A stretch of DNA of 64,000 nt from an uncultured Glaciecola sp. (GCF_937770335.1 NZ_CALJHY010000003.1:496001-560000), one strand, 5' to 3'; shown: positions 35,692 through 46,126, counted from the first letter of the stretch. The notes: generated by a model from the sequence alone, not told the origin. Program-made: numbers and translations.

Positions 35692-35943
35692 TTAAAATAA
35701 GCTTTTTTGTCTTTCAAGCCCAGTCTGTTGCTTTGTATCTGTTTTTTTACGCAACCATGCCTGTTTACGTCGGTTACATGCTTTGACAACGATTCGTTTG
35801 GTTTGGTCATCTATTGTTAACCAGTGAAGCCTTTCTTCTCTGCTTCTGAAGCACCCTTTGCAATAGCCACGCGGACCTGATTGGCAAACACCAATACATG
35901 GACTCGGGATGGCAAAAAACTCTAGCTGCTGCATATCGTTCAT
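35692..35943 (-). CDS. DUF1289 family small protein
   Basis: An 83-residue protein with the DUF1289 signature: SPCIGVCQSGPRGYCKGCFR (four Cys, metal-binding spacing) followed by REERLHWLTI. The C-terminal tail is basic (ACNRRKQAWLRKK). Function is unknown for the family. A 12-bp palindrome, ACTGTATACAGT, lies at 35972-35983, about 30 bases upstream of its start, and may be an operator. Confidence 0.85.
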   Translation of the reverse strand: MNDMQQLEFFAIPSPCIGVCQSGPRGYCKGCFRSREERLHWLTIDDQTKRIVVKACNRRKQAWLRKKTDTKQQTGLERQKSLF

Positions 35944-36200
35944 AATGGCAAATGTCTCGGCTCTATAGATTACTGTATACAGTCTGAAATTATTATTAAC
36001 ACATAATTACCCAATCTGTGAATAAAATAACAACTGCAAACTGAATTTTTGTACGTATTATACGACTTCTAGGACGAAAAAGTGCTATTTGTGTTTATCT
36101 AATATCGCTGTTGGCTGCTCATAGTGATGAAATCTTCGCGTTACCATTGGCATCTCAGTTGGCTTTTCATGGATGCAATCTGAACGACTTTTTCTCGGGC

Positions 36201-36234
36201 AAAAAAAAGCCGATACTTCAAAAGTATCGGCTTT
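36201..36234 (-). terminator. Terminator of the pyruvate dehydrogenase operon (after lpd)
   Basis: Read on the minus strand: near-perfect 12-bp stem AAGCCGATACTT/AAGTATCGGCTT, a short loop and a T8 tract. Confidence 0.93.
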
Positions 36235-36258
36235 ATGTTAGTTAGCCAGAAAGCGCGA

Positions 36259-37677
36259 TTATTTTTTCTTTGCTTTAGGGTTTGGCATATCTGTGATGCT
36301 GCCTTCGAATAACTCAGCGGCAAGGCCGATTGATTCATTCAACGTTGGGTGAGCATGGATTGTTAATGCAATGTCTTCTGCATCAGCACCCATTTCGATA
36401 GCTAAACCGATTTCACCTAGCATTTCACCCGCGTTAGTACCGACGATAGCGCCACCGATAACACGACCAGTGTCTTTTTCAAAAATCATCTTAGTTAAAC
36501 CATCAGTCGCAGCGCAAGCAATTGCACGACCCGACGCAGCCCATGGGAATGTAGCTACTTCGTAATTAAGACCTTGCTCTATTGCTTCTTTTTCAGTTAC
36601 GCCAACCCAAGCTACTTCTGGCTCAGTATAGGCAACCGAAGGAATGCATTTTGGATCGAAGTAATGCTTTTTACCGGCTATAACTTCAGCAGCAACATGA
36701 CCTTCGTGTGCAGCTTTGTGAGCAAGCATAGGTTGACCAACAAGGTCACCAATAGCGAAGATGTTTGCTACGTTTGTGCGCATTTGCTTGTCAACGTCGA
36801 TGAAACCACGATCGGTTACCGTTACGCCTGCTTTCTCAGCGGCAACAAGTGAACCGTTTGGCTTACGACCAACAGCAACAAGCACTCTGTCATAACGCAC
36901 TGGCTCAGCTGGTGCTTGTTTACCTTCAAACGTAACATACAAACCATCATCTTTTGCTTCAATGCCCGTTACTTTAGTTTCAAGCATGGTATTGAACTTA
37001 TTTTTGATCGTTTTCATGTACATTTTAACAATGTCTTTATCAGCGGCAGGCATAAGTTGGTCAAGGAACTCAACAACATCAATTTTTGAACCTAGGGCAT
37101 GATAAACAGTGCCCATTTCAAGACCGATGATACCGCCACCTAATACCAGCATTTTACCTGGGATGTCGCGCATTTCTAATGCACCCGTTGAATCCATTAC
37201 ACGTTCATCCTTTGGAACGAACGGTAAACTGACTGGTTCAGAACCTGCAGCGATAACTGCGTTATCAAAAGTAATGGTTGTTTTACCGTCTTTACCTTCA
37301 ACTTCAATGGTATTTGGACCCGTAAATTTACCGTAACCTTGCACATGTTTAACTTTGCGCATTTTTGACATGCCAGACAAGCCTTTAGTCAATTGTTCGA
37401 CGACACTGTCTTTCCAACCGCGAATTTTGTCCAAGTCGAAAGTTGGCTCTCCGAAAGTAACACCGTGCGCAGATAAATGCTTAGCTTCTTGAATCACTTT
37501 AGCTACGTGCAATAGCGCTTTGGAAGGTATACAACCTACATTTAAGCAAACGCCACCAAGTGTTTCGCGAGCGTCTATGATAATTGTATCTATGCCTAAA
37601 TCGGCTGCTCTGAATGCTGCAGAATATCCACCAGGACCTGCTCCTAGTACGACCAACTGAGTTTTAATCTCGCTCAT
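36259..37677 (-). CDS. lpdA: Dihydrolipoyl dehydrogenase (E3)
   Basis: The FAD/NAD disulfide oxidoreductase that reoxidises lipoamide in the pyruvate (and 2-oxoglutarate and glycine) complexes, 472 residues. FAD-binding GAGPGGYSAAFRAADLG, redox disulfide CLNVGCIPSKAL, NAD-binding LGGGIIGLEMGTVYHALG, second FAD motif FAIGDLVGQPMLAHKA, and the catalytic His-Glu pair in HAHPTLNESIG. Last gene of pdhR-aceE-aceF-lpd, 143 bases after aceF with an intervening hairpin. The same E3 probably serves the gcv system of this window. Confidence 0.97.
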   Translation of the reverse strand: MSEIKTQLVVLGAGPGGYSAAFRAADLGIDTIIIDARETLGGVCLNVGCIPSKALLHVAKVIQEAKHLSAHGVTFGEPTFDLDKIRGWKDSVVEQLTKGLSGMSKMRKVKHVQGYGKFTGPNTIEVEGKDGKTTITFDNAVIAAGSEPVSLPFVPKDERVMDSTGALEMRDIPGKMLVLGGGIIGLEMGTVYHALGSKIDVVEFLDQLMPAADKDIVKMYMKTIKNKFNTMLETKVTGIEAKDDGLYVTFEGKQAPAEPVRYDRVLVAVGRKPNGSLVAAEKAGVTVTDRGFIDVDKQMRTNVANIFAIGDLVGQPMLAHKAAHEGHVAAEVIAGKKHYFDPKCIPSVAYTEPEVAWVGVTEKEAIEQGLNYEVATFPWAASGRAIACAATDGLTKMIFEKDTGRVIGGAIVGTNAGEMLGEIGLAIEMGADAEDIALTIHAHPTLNESIGLAAELFEGSITDMPNPKAKKK

Positions 37678-37789
37678 TATGACCTCAAAATTATATAATT
37701 AAATGTTGCTTTGCGCGGATCTTACCGATTCACACGTCAACCTGCAAAACTTTTTGTTCCAATGCACTTTTCTGGTATTAGAACAGATT

Positions 37790-37811
37790 CGCCAAGGGCA
37801 ATTCCTTGGCG
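37790..37811 (-). promoter_or_regulatory. Hairpin between aceF and lpd
   Basis: Perfect 8-bp inverted repeat CGCCAAGG/CCTTGGCG, 6-base loop, just after the aceF stop. Without a T-tract it is more likely an mRNA-stabilising or processing hairpin than a terminator. Confidence 0.5.
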
Positions 37812-37820
37812 GGTTTGATC

Positions 37821-39548
37821 TTATAACAAAATACGTCTTAAGTCTGACAACGCACCACTCACATGCACAGTGAAGCGAGCTGCTAGTGCTCCATCAATGA
37901 CACGATGGTCGTATGACAATGACAATGGCAACATTAAACGAGGGTCAAAGTCTTTACCATTCCACTTTGGTTTCATCTCTGACTTAGAAACACCTAAAAT
38001 AGCAACATCGGGGGCATTTACGATTGGTGTAAATGCTGTACCGCCTATTCCGCCTAAGCTAGAAATTGTGAAACAACTGCCCTGCATATCTGCCGACTTC
38101 AACTTACCGTCTCTTGCTTTGGCACTAATCTCCATTAGTTCTCGGGAAATTTCCATAATGCCTTTTTTATCAACATCGCGCACAACTGGGACCATTAAGC
38201 CTCCAGGAGTGTCCACCGCAATACCAATATGATAATACTTTTTCATTATCAATGATTCACCAGACTCAGACAAACTGCTATTAAAAGCGGGGTATTCTTT
38301 TAATGCATCGGCTACCGCTTTCATCATAAAGACCAGAGGCGTAATTTTCACCCCCAGTTTACGCTTTTCAGCAATCGCATTTTGCTCCTTACGGAACGAT
38401 TCTAAGTCAGTAATATCCGCTTCATCAAATTGGGTAACGTGTGGAATTGTGACCCAGTTTCTGTGTAGGTTTGGACCCGAAAGTTTTTGGATCCGTGTTA
38501 ATGGAACTTCCTCAATCTCACCAAACTTCGCAAAATCGACTTTCGGTTGAGCTAATACTTGTAAGCCACCGCCGGTATTTCCACTTCCTGCAGAACTACC
38601 TGGGTTCATCTTCGGACGCGATAATTCGTACTTCACAAATGACTGTACGTCATCTTTTTGAACACGATTTTTACGCCCTGAACCTTGTACTTGAGTGAGG
38701 TCGACGCCAAACTCGCGAGCTAATCGGCGAACCGAAGGTGACGCGTGTACTTTGCCCTTATTCACTTTATCACCCGCTGACGGATGATGTGGCACTGGCG
38801 GTGCTTTAGGCGTTGGTGCAGACGCTGGTGCACTTGGCGCTGAATCTGTTGATGACGGCGGAGTTGCAATTACAGACTCAGCAGCATTTGTATCAGCTAA
38901 ACTTGAATCACTCTCTACTGATGACTCACCGGCAACTTCTAGGGTTAATACAAGCGATCCTTTAGATACTTTGTCACCAACTTTAACGGCTAAACTAACC
39001 ACTTTACCTGCTTCTGGTGCAGGTACATCCATTGTTGCTTTATCAGTTTCCAGTGTGATCAAGCCATCTTCTGGTTCAACGGTGTCACCCACTGCAACTA
39101 ACAATTCAATAATATCGACTTCGGTTGCATCGCCTATGTCTGGCACAGTGACTTCAATTGTCTTAACGCCACTTGAAGCCGGCGCACTTTTTGCTGGTGC
39201 TTCTGATTTAGATGTCTCTGCTTTTGCTACGTCAGACTCTGGTGCATTCGCTTCTGGCGCTTGGGCTGGGCTCTCTGCCGGCGCGGATGCTTCAGGCTCC
39301 GGTGCAGCAGCGCCTGACTCCATTTGACCTAGAACATCGCCTTGCTTAATTTTATCACCCACTTTTACCTTGAGTGATTTTATAATGCCAGGTTCAGTGC
39401 ACGGAATGTCCATACTCGCTTTATCGCTTTCAACCGTTACGATGGATGCTTCTGCATCTACCGTTTCGCCAACAGCGACACAAAGCTCTATAACCTCAAC
39501 TTCTTCACCGCCAACATCAGGAACAATAATGTCTATTAAATTTGCCAT
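37821..39548 (-). CDS. aceF: Pyruvate dehydrogenase E2, dihydrolipoyl acetyltransferase
   Basis: The core acetyltransferase of the complex, 575 residues. Two lipoyl domains with modified Lys in [10 protein letters not shown] (about residue 43) and [10 protein letters not shown] (about 165), joined by Ala/Pro-rich linkers. Next comes the peripheral-subunit-binding domain ([20 protein letters not shown]) and a catalytic domain ending [20 protein letters not shown], with the active-site His. E. coli has three lipoyl domains; two is common in this order. Starts 15 bases after aceE. Confidence 0.97.
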   Translation of the reverse strand: MANLIDIIVPDVGGEEVEVIELCVAVGETVDAEASIVTVESDKASMDIPCTEPGIIKSLKVKVGDKIKQGDVLGQMESGAAAPEPEASAPAESPAQAPEANAPESDVAKAETSKSEAPAKSAPASSGVKTIEVTVPDIGDATEVDIIELLVAVGDTVEPEDGLITLETDKATMDVPAPEAGKVVSLAVKVGDKVSKGSLVLTLEVAGESSVESDSSLADTNAAESVIATPPSSTDSAPSAPASAPTPKAPPVPHHPSAGDKVNKGKVHASPSVRRLAREFGVDLTQVQGSGRKNRVQKDDVQSFVKYELSRPKMNPGSSAGSGNTGGGLQVLAQPKVDFAKFGEIEEVPLTRIQKLSGPNLHRNWVTIPHVTQFDEADITDLESFRKEQNAIAEKRKLGVKITPLVFMMKAVADALKEYPAFNSSLSESGESLIMKKYYHIGIAVDTPGGLMVPVVRDVDKKGIMEISRELMEISAKARDGKLKSADMQGSCFTISSLGGIGGTAFTPIVNAPDVAILGVSKSEMKPKWNGKDFDPRLMLPLSLSYDHRVIDGALAARFTVHVSGALSDLRRILL

Positions 39549-39563
39549 GTCAATTCTCCCTAA

Positions 39564-42236
39564 TTAAGCGTAAAGCGGGTTAATTTTATCTGGGTCGATA
39601 CCCAAGTCTTTAATCACTTTTGCGAGTGCTTTCTTATCAAAATCACCGGCCTTATAAAGCTCATAGAGTGCTGCAAATGCAACGTTATTTGCGTCTACTT
39701 CAAAGTGTTTACGCAAGTTTTCGCGACTATCTGAACGACCAAAGCCGTCAGTTCCTAGGACGCGATACGCTCCAGGTACGAATGCTCTCGCTTGTTCGCC
39801 GTAGGCTTTGATGTAATCAGTCGCAGCGACTGTTGGACCACCGTTACCATCGGACAATACCTCGGTAATGTAGGGAACACGCGCTTTCTTTTCGAGATTT
39901 CGCATATTCCAGCGTTCACAATCGATGCCGTCACGGGTTAGTTCATTAAAAGAAGTCACACTATATACTTCTGATTCAACACCGTACTTTTCGGCCAATA
40001 ATGCCGCGGCTTTGCGAACTTCGACTAAGATTGTACCTGAGCCTAAAAGCTTCACTTTTAATTTTGCTTTCTTGTCGCCAACGGTATCTAATTTGTAGAT
40101 ACCTTTAATAATACCTTCTTCACAGCCTTTCGGCATTTCAGGCTGAACATAATTTTCATTCATTACGGTCATGTAGTAGAACACGTTTTCTTGTTCTTCT
40201 AACATTCTGCGACAACCATCTTGAGTGATCACAGCCACTTCATAGCCATAGGTTGGGTCATAACTAACACAGTTAGGAATTAAACCCGCTTGCACGTGTG
40301 AATGGCCGTCTTGATGCTGCAAACCTTCACCGTTTAGCGTTGTTCTGCCCGCAGTACCACCAACTAAGAAACCACGACATTGGCTATCACCTGCTGCCCA
40401 TGCCATATCACCAACACGCTGGAAACCAAACATAGAGTAGTAAATGTAAACCGGTAACATCGGCAGATCGTTAGTAGAATAAGAAGTACCAGCGGCAACG
40501 AACGACGACATTGCGCCTAACTCGTTAATACCCTCTTGTAGCACTTGACCCTTTTTGTCTTCACGGTAATAAGCCACTTGGTCTTTATCTTGGGGAATAT
40601 ACTTTTGTCCCGAATTTGAATAAATACCAACCTGACGGAATAAGCCTTCCATACCAAAGGTACGCGCTTCATCAGGAATAATTGGCACCACATTCTTACC
40701 TATCTGCTTGTCTTTCAACAAAACAGTAAGCACTCGAACAAACGTCATTGTCGTGGAAATTTCACGATCGCCAGACCCTTTAGTAATCGCTTCAAACGCT
40801 TTTAATGGAGGAGCAGGTAAGTCATGCGTACTTTTGGCTAAGCGCACAGGCATATAACCATGTAAAGCTTCGCGTTTTTCGCGCAAATACTTCATTTCTG
40901 GACTATCTTCATCAAACTTGTAATATGGCAGATCAGCAATATTTTCGTCTGACACTGGAATATTGAAACGGTCGCGATAATGCTTAACGCTGTCAATGTC
41001 CATTTTCTTCACATTGTGCGCAATATTTTTGCCTTCGCCAGCAGCACCCATACCATAACCTTTAACTGTTTTGGCAAGAATAACTTGTGGACGACCTACC
41101 GTTTCAGTTGCCCGCTTATATGCAGCATAAACTTTAACAGGATCATGTCCGCCACGGTTCAAGCGCCAAATGTCATCATCAGACATATTCGCCACCATGT
41201 CTTTTAACTCAGGGTATTTACCGAAGAAGTTTTCGCGTGTATATGCGCCACCTTTGGCTTTGTAGTTCTGATACTCACCATCAACAGTTTCGTTCATAAC
41301 ATCAAGTAGCTTACCTGACGTGTCGCGCGCTAATAGTGAATCCCAGTAACGTCCCCAAATAACTTTAAATACTTCCCAGCCAGCGCCGCGGAACGTACCT
41401 TCAAGCTCTTGAATGATTTTGCCATTACCACGGACCGGACCATCTAAGCGTTGCAAGTTACAGTTAATGACGAATGTTAGGTTATCCAGACCTTCGCGAG
41501 AAGCGAGACCGATAGCACCTAATGATTCAGGCTCATCAACTTCACCATCACCCATGAAACACCAAACGCGTTGCGCTGAACAATCTTTTAAGCCACGGTT
41601 AGTTAGGTATTTCAAAAAGCGCGCTAAATAGATAGCTTGCATTGGGCCTAAACCCATTGATACTGTTGGAAATTGCCAAAAGTCAGGCATTAACTTGGGA
41701 TGTGGATAAGAAGATAAACCTTCGCCTCCCACTTCTTGTCTGAACATATCTAACTGATCTGCAGACAATCGACCTTCAATGAAGGCACGGGAATAAATAC
41801 CCGGCGATACGTGACCCTGAACAAACAGGTAATCACCGCCGTCTTTATCATTTGGGGCACGAAAGAAGTGATTGAAACCCACATCATAAAGCATTGCCGC
41901 AGAAGAGAAGCTTGATATGTGTCCGCCCAATTCTAGGTCTTTTTTAGACCCTCGAAGCACCATCATCATTGCATTCCAGCGAATGGCATTTCGAATTTTT
42001 GCTTCGATCGTTTGGTCACCAGGCATGGTTGGCTCTTGGCCAGCAGGAATGGTATTGATATAAGCAGTGGTCGAATCGTAAGGTAAGTGAGCCCCGCTGC
42101 GTCTTGCTTTTTCAATTAACGACTCAAGTAAAAAGTGCGCTCGATCAACACCCTCTTCTGCTAAAACGGCTTCAAGTGCGTCTAACCATTCTTTTGTTTC
42201 TGTTGGATCCACATCGGGATGCATCATATCGGTCAT
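39564..42236 (-). CDS. aceE: Pyruvate dehydrogenase E1 (homodimeric)
   Basis: The thiamine-diphosphate subunit that decarboxylates pyruvate, 890 residues, matching the AceE length. The ThDP/Mg motif reads GDGEVDEPESLGAIGLASRE ending in NCNLQRLDGPVRGN. The N-terminal segment (DVDPTETKEWLDALEAVL) is the E2-contacting region typical of AceE. It follows pdhR by 80 bases. Confidence 0.97.
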   Translation of the reverse strand: MTDMMHPDVDPTETKEWLDALEAVLAEEGVDRAHFLLESLIEKARRSGAHLPYDSTTAYINTIPAGQEPTMPGDQTIEAKIRNAIRWNAMMMVLRGSKKDLELGGHISSFSSAAMLYDVGFNHFFRAPNDKDGGDYLFVQGHVSPGIYSRAFIEGRLSADQLDMFRQEVGGEGLSSYPHPKLMPDFWQFPTVSMGLGPMQAIYLARFLKYLTNRGLKDCSAQRVWCFMGDGEVDEPESLGAIGLASREGLDNLTFVINCNLQRLDGPVRGNGKIIQELEGTFRGAGWEVFKVIWGRYWDSLLARDTSGKLLDVMNETVDGEYQNYKAKGGAYTRENFFGKYPELKDMVANMSDDDIWRLNRGGHDPVKVYAAYKRATETVGRPQVILAKTVKGYGMGAAGEGKNIAHNVKKMDIDSVKHYRDRFNIPVSDENIADLPYYKFDEDSPEMKYLREKREALHGYMPVRLAKSTHDLPAPPLKAFEAITKGSGDREISTTMTFVRVLTVLLKDKQIGKNVVPIIPDEARTFGMEGLFRQVGIYSNSGQKYIPQDKDQVAYYREDKKGQVLQEGINELGAMSSFVAAGTSYSTNDLPMLPVYIYYSMFGFQRVGDMAWAAGDSQCRGFLVGGTAGRTTLNGEGLQHQDGHSHVQAGLIPNCVSYDPTYGYEVAVITQDGCRRMLEEQENVFYYMTVMNENYVQPEMPKGCEEGIIKGIYKLDTVGDKKAKLKVKLLGSGTILVEVRKAAALLAEKYGVESEVYSVTSFNELTRDGIDCERWNMRNLEKKARVPYITEVLSDGNGGPTVAATDYIKAYGEQARAFVPGAYRVLGTDGFGRSDSRENLRKHFEVDANNVAFAALYELYKAGDFDKKALAKVIKDLGIDPDKINPLYA

Positions 42237-42316
42237 GGTGCTTTCCTATATTATGTTTTAACGATGAACGAGGCTAAATAAAGCCGCGCGCTGTTTGCGT
42301 AAAGTAAGACAGATCC

Positions 42317-43195
42317 TCAAGAAACTGCCTTTCCATTTTCTTTTACTTCAATTCTTCGCATCGCGCGTTGTAATTTAACGTCGCGTTTGTTGATGTCTAA
42401 TAAGGTACTCTCAACAAAACCCAAATGCTCATTACTTGCTTCTCGAGCCGCTTCCGGGTCTTGTGAACTGATGGCCTGCACGATTGCGTGTCGTTGCTCG
42501 CGTATTTGAACTTCAACATCGGCACCTGCGCGTAGCATGTCTAAATTTCGTTTGATGTTGTCAACTAACATACCTTGCATACTGCGCATTACATGCAACA
42601 ACACCATATTGTGAGCGGCTTTTGCCATAGTGAGATAAAACTCGACTAGCGCTTGCGCTTCTTTTTCCGTGTCGCTATCAGTATCGGTTTGTACTTTATT
42701 TTGTGCACTTAAGTTTTGTTTTACTTCAATTTTATTTACTGCTGCACCCTTTACTGAAGTGCTCTTTTCCTGAACTGTTGAATTTTGCAAACTAGGTAAA
42801 CTATTTAACGCGTTGTTCAATGCTAAATAATCTTCTGGCTGACCGCGCAATGCAGCATAATAGGCAGCCATGCCTTCAAGCGCATGTCTAAACTCAAGCA
42901 AATCAAATTGAGTTTCAGGACGAGATGCGACCAACGCCAGTAAAGGGTCAGTCATTTTTGAACTCAGACTTTTTTTAATAAATGTACCACCGCCCTGCTT
43001 GCGTTCAATCAAGCCCTTCGCTTGTAAGTTTTGAATAGCTTCACGCAAAGAGGGTCGTGAAACTTGGAATTTTTCCGCTAATAAACGCTCAGGTAACAAT
43101 TTTTCGCCAGCAACGAGGGTACCGTCCAAAATCATGGACTCAAGACGCTCTGTGATCACGTCAGACAATTTTTGGTTCTTTATACTCGCGTGCAC
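42317..43195 (-). CDS. pdhR: Pyruvate dehydrogenase operon repressor PdhR (GntR/FadR family)
   Basis: A pyruvate-responsive repressor, 292 residues. N-terminal winged HTH (DVITERLESMILDGTLVAGE, QVSRPSLREAIQNLQAKGLI) and an FCD effector domain. It is about 38 residues longer than the E. coli protein. The excess is a polar, Lys/Thr/Ser-rich insert at about residues 130-175 (STVQEKSTSVKGAAVNKIEV...), inside the effector domain, after which homology resumes at FYLTMAKAAHNMVLLHVMRS. First gene of the operon and probably autoregulated through the box at 43295-43311. Confidence 0.93.
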   Translation of the reverse strand: MHASIKNQKLSDVITERLESMILDGTLVAGEKLLPERLLAEKFQVSRPSLREAIQNLQAKGLIERKQGGGTFIKKSLSSKMTDPLLALVASRPETQFDLLEFRHALEGMAAYYAALRGQPEDYLALNNALNSLPSLQNSTVQEKSTSVKGAAVNKIEVKQNLSAQNKVQTDTDSDTEKEAQALVEFYLTMAKAAHNMVLLHVMRSMQGMLVDNIKRNLDMLRAGADVEVQIREQRHAIVQAISSQDPEAAREASNEHLGFVESTLLDINKRDVKLQRAMRRIEVKENGKAVS

Positions 43196-43515
43196 TTTTA
43201 TGTCACACCTTATACGTTATTGCTGACACGGATGTGTCGCTCGTTTATTGGCCTACTTGTTAACGAAACTTTATTAACTTTTGCTAATTCCAATAAATGG
43301 TAATACCAATTAACCAAACTAGTGTAAGCAACTTTTATGCATTCGACAAGTCCTGTTTAACTTGACGCAGTAAAGCCCTAGCTAAATTGCTAATTATTTT
43401 GCGACTATCTTGAGGTGTTTTTTTATCAAAGGGGATGAATAAACTCGCGGTAGCCCTTTAATAACAGAGGGTACCGCTGTTGAATAGAATAATTCAAAGT
43501 GCATCTATATAAGAA
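43196..43515. other. Intergenic region between pdhR and ampE
   Basis: About 320 bases holding the pdhR promoter region and PdhR box. A short inverted repeat, GACAC-GGAT-GTGTC, lies 30-45 bases upstream of pdhR. No gene or clear terminator for ampE was found. Confidence 0.5.
43295..43311 (-). promoter_or_regulatory. PdhR-binding box
   Basis: On the minus strand the sequence AATTGGTATTACCATTT matches the PdhR consensus (ATTGGTnnnACCAAT core: TTGGT-n3-ACC). It lies 100 bases upstream of pdhR, as expected for autorepression of the pdhR-aceEF-lpd operon and relief by pyruvate. Confidence 0.75.
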
Positions 43516-44397
43516 TTAAGCAACTGCTCCGACCATGGTTAATATTGATACAGCCACCAGCATAAAAAGTATATTTCGTTTAACTAAGCGCACCAAGATA
43601 CAAGGTTCGTCGATACAGTTTTTCTGATCAGCTTCTACTTCTTCAGCGGCAATTGCCACATTCGTTAATATTGTCTTGGCGTTAGACTCAGTGTCAACCA
43701 AAGCGGGCAACCAATAGGTTAGCGCTCTTGAAAAATGACCAACAACCATAAAACCGACTGTCGTTAAACGCACTGGCACCCAATCAATCACATGCATGAC
43801 TTGGTCGATAACGAGTTCAGCATTTTCTTTGTTGCAATCGCCCATCACCTCGTCATCAACCTGCTCTGGATTATTATCGCAATCGCTCAATTTATGGGTG
43901 AACAACTGTAATTCCTTGGCAATTGAGTAAATAATCACTCCAGGCACACCGAGTAAAACAAAAGCAATAATGACTGCCGCATATTGACGATAATTAATAA
44001 AAACTAATTGTTGTCCAACCTTGTCCAAATCACCATCGTCATTACCTAACGAAATACTATGCAAAGAGCAAGCTTGGAAATCTTTGCGCACCGCAGCTTG
44101 CAAATAATGCTTATAATTTTTGCGGGTAATTGGACATCCCAAACAAATCCATAGAACAGATAACTGCAGAGCAAAGGTCACAAAACCATTATTAAAAATC
44201 AGCTCAATCACGTATACCAGTAATGCAGGCGCAAAAATGATAAGTAGGATAGAAAGCATAGATGCAGAGTCATTAAACCAACTGCGACCTTGCAAAAATG
44301 TAATGTATTTACCTACCAATGCATGAATGTGCCACTTGGGTGCTTTTTCTGTGACACGTTCCAATGCCATTACTATTAATAGCGATATTAGAGTCAT
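43516..44397 (-). CDS. ampE: AmpE-like inner-membrane protein
   Basis: A 293-residue polytopic membrane protein of the AmpE/CobD-like family. TM segments include SMLSILLIIFAPALLVYVIE, ALQLSVLWICLG, YAAVIIAFVLLGVPGVIIY and a C-terminal NILFMLVAVSILTMVGAVA. Characteristic parts are the N-terminal MTLISLLIVMALER and HWIDWVPVRL-like (VIDWVPVRLTTVGFMVVGHF). It is placed next to nadC as in other gammaproteobacteria, but the ampD amidase gene that normally lies between them is not there. Its role in beta-lactamase/peptidoglycan signalling is poorly defined. Confidence 0.88.
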   Translation of the reverse strand: MTLISLLIVMALERVTEKAPKWHIHALVGKYITFLQGRSWFNDSASMLSILLIIFAPALLVYVIELIFNNGFVTFALQLSVLWICLGCPITRKNYKHYLQAAVRKDFQACSLHSISLGNDDGDLDKVGQQLVFINYRQYAAVIIAFVLLGVPGVIIYSIAKELQLFTHKLSDCDNNPEQVDDEVMGDCNKENAELVIDQVMHVIDWVPVRLTTVGFMVVGHFSRALTYWLPALVDTESNAKTILTNVAIAAEEVEADQKNCIDEPCILVRLVKRNILFMLVAVSILTMVGAVA

Positions 44398-44589
44398 GGG
44401 TCTTCCTTTATGTAAGAGACTACGCTAAGTATATGAGTGACAAGGCAAACTGCAAAGCTATTTCACTGAAAACAGCGTTTGTATGCTAAAACCAAACGTA
44501 TTTGAATATCAGTTTCAATGATGCCCATAAAACAGTAAACTGACTCTATCAGGGTTATTTACCTAATTCCAAAATAAGTTTTCACTACT

Positions 44590-45447
44590 ATGTCACGCAT
44601 TAATCAATACCCAATAAATATACCTAAGCAAGTTGAAGCCGCATTATTAGAAGACCTTGGCGGGGAGATATCGGTGCAAAACGATATTACGGCAATGTTA
44701 ATTGATGCCGACACCATTATGTCAGCTAAAATTATTACTCGAGAGCATTGCGTTTTATGCGGCTGTGCTTGGGTAGATGAAGTTTTTGCACAAATTAATA
44801 ACGGTATTACACTTGATTGGCAATTTAAAGACGGTGATGTGCTCAATGCCAATGAGACAATTGTTTATATACAAGGGAACGCCAGAGCAATACTGACAGC
44901 TGAACGTTCGGCATTAAACTTTTTACAAACACTCAGTGGCACTGCAACTACCACTGCAAGCTATGTTAACTACCTCAAAAACACCCATACCAAATTACTT
45001 GATACTCGCAAGACACTACCGGGTCTGCGTCAAGCACAAAAATATGCGGTTGCATGTGCTCAAGGCATGAATCACAGAATGGGCTTATATGACGCTTTTC
45101 TAATAAAAGAAAACCACATTCAAGCGTGCGGAAGCATTAAAAATGCGGTGTCCAAGGCAAAGTTAATGCGTCCAGGTTTACCCATTGAAGTTGAAGTAGA
45201 AAATTTACATGAGCTTGCGCAAGCCATCAACTCCGGTGTTGACACCATAATGTTGGATAATTTCACGACAAAACGGATCGAAGAAGCAGTCGTTATTAAT
45301 GCTGGCCGGTGTAAGCTAGAAGTGTCTGGCAATATTACTGTTGACAGACTTCAAGAATTGGCCAAAACAGGCGTAGATTATATATCGTCAGGCGCATTGA
45401 CTAAACATGTAACAGCGATAGATCTCTCTCTTATTACGATTAGTTAG
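44590..45447 (+). CDS. nadC: Nicotinate-nucleotide pyrophosphorylase (quinolinate PRTase)
   Basis: Converts quinolinate and PRPP to nicotinate mononucleotide in NAD synthesis, 285 residues. Signatures: ILTAERSALNFLQTLSGTAT, TRKTLPGLRQAQKYAV (substrate-binding Arg/Lys), GLYDAFLIKENHI, EVEVENLHEL and TIMLDNF, ending in SGALTKHVTAIDLSL. Start at ATG 44590. It opens the nadC-pil-coaE-zapD-yacG block. No terminator is seen before pilA. Confidence 0.97.
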   Translation: MSRINQYPINIPKQVEAALLEDLGGEISVQNDITAMLIDADTIMSAKIITREHCVLCGCAWVDEVFAQINNGITLDWQFKDGDVLNANETIVYIQGNARAILTAERSALNFLQTLSGTATTTASYVNYLKNTHTKLLDTRKTLPGLRQAQKYAVACAQGMNHRMGLYDAFLIKENHIQACGSIKNAVSKAKLMRPGLPIEVEVENLHELAQAINSGVDTIMLDNFTTKRIEEAVVINAGRCKLEVSGNITVDRLQELAKTGVDYISSGALTKHVTAIDLSLITIS

Positions 45448-45655
45448 CGTAACTAGACATATTCATAACCTACTCTTGGGTGTGTCTGGATGTGTCGGAA
45501 CAAAGACTTAAGTATACCCCTACATACTTCACATATTCCTCCGTCCTCATATACTTGGTTCCGAGGTTAAGGAGGTAAGCAATTATCGAACTTGCCTTTT
45601 TAACTAAATTCAAATCAAATATTTTAAACGCGTTGACCACGCTCGGAGAGACAAA

Positions 45656-46099
45656 ATGAAAAATTCAGCTCAGAAAGGCTTTACATTAATCGAACTAATG
45701 ATCGTTGTAGCAATCATCGGTATTCTTGCAGCAATCGCGTTACCTGCTTATCAGGGCTACACGCAAAAAGCGAAATTCACTGAAGTAACTAATGCAACTT
45801 CTTCAGCTAAAGTAGGTGTTGAACTTTGTATACAAGTTAATGGCGCTGGCTCCTTAGCTGAGTGCGATGGCGCAGCAAATGGTATACCAGCAGACGTAAC
45901 GCTAGTCGAAGAAAGTGCTACTGCGAATGAAGTTGTTGGTGTAGTAACTACTAATGGCGCGATTGTAGGAACATCTCCATTATCAATGGGTGTGGGCGCA
46001 AACTCAAGTACTAGCGCAACATACACGTTAACTCCAACGGTTACTGCTGCTGGCGCTGTATCTTGGGCAACAGCTTGTGTTCCAACAACTTTATGCTAG
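45656..46099 (+). CDS. pilA: Type IVa major pilin
   Basis: The structural subunit of type IV pili, 147 residues. A short leader cut by PilD ([21 protein letters not shown]), Glu5 of the mature pilin, the long hydrophobic N-terminal helix, and a C-terminal disulfide loop (CVPTTLC). Another Cys pair ([13 protein letters not shown]) may form a second loop. Strong Ala/Thr/Val content in the surface domain suits antigenic variation between strains. A terminator follows, so high expression independent of pilC is likely. Confidence 0.95.
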   Translation: MKNSAQKGFTLIELMIVVAIIGILAAIALPAYQGYTQKAKFTEVTNATSSAKVGVELCIQVNGAGSLAECDGAANGIPADVTLVEESATANEVVGVVTTNGAIVGTSPLSMGVGANSSTSATYTLTPTVTAAGAVSWATACVPTTLC

Positions 46100-46126
46100 T
46101 TAGGAAGTTCTAATTAGAACGAACTA

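Noticed and set aside
35972-35983. LexA box upstream of the DUF1289 gene
   Set aside because: ACTGTATACAGT is a 12-bp palindrome, but the CTG-CAG spacing is 4, not the 10 of LexA boxes in gammaproteobacteria.
45448-45655. Sigma54 promoter for pilA
   Set aside because: No GG-n10-GC pair with acceptable flanks was found in the intergenic region, although sigma54 control of pilA is common.
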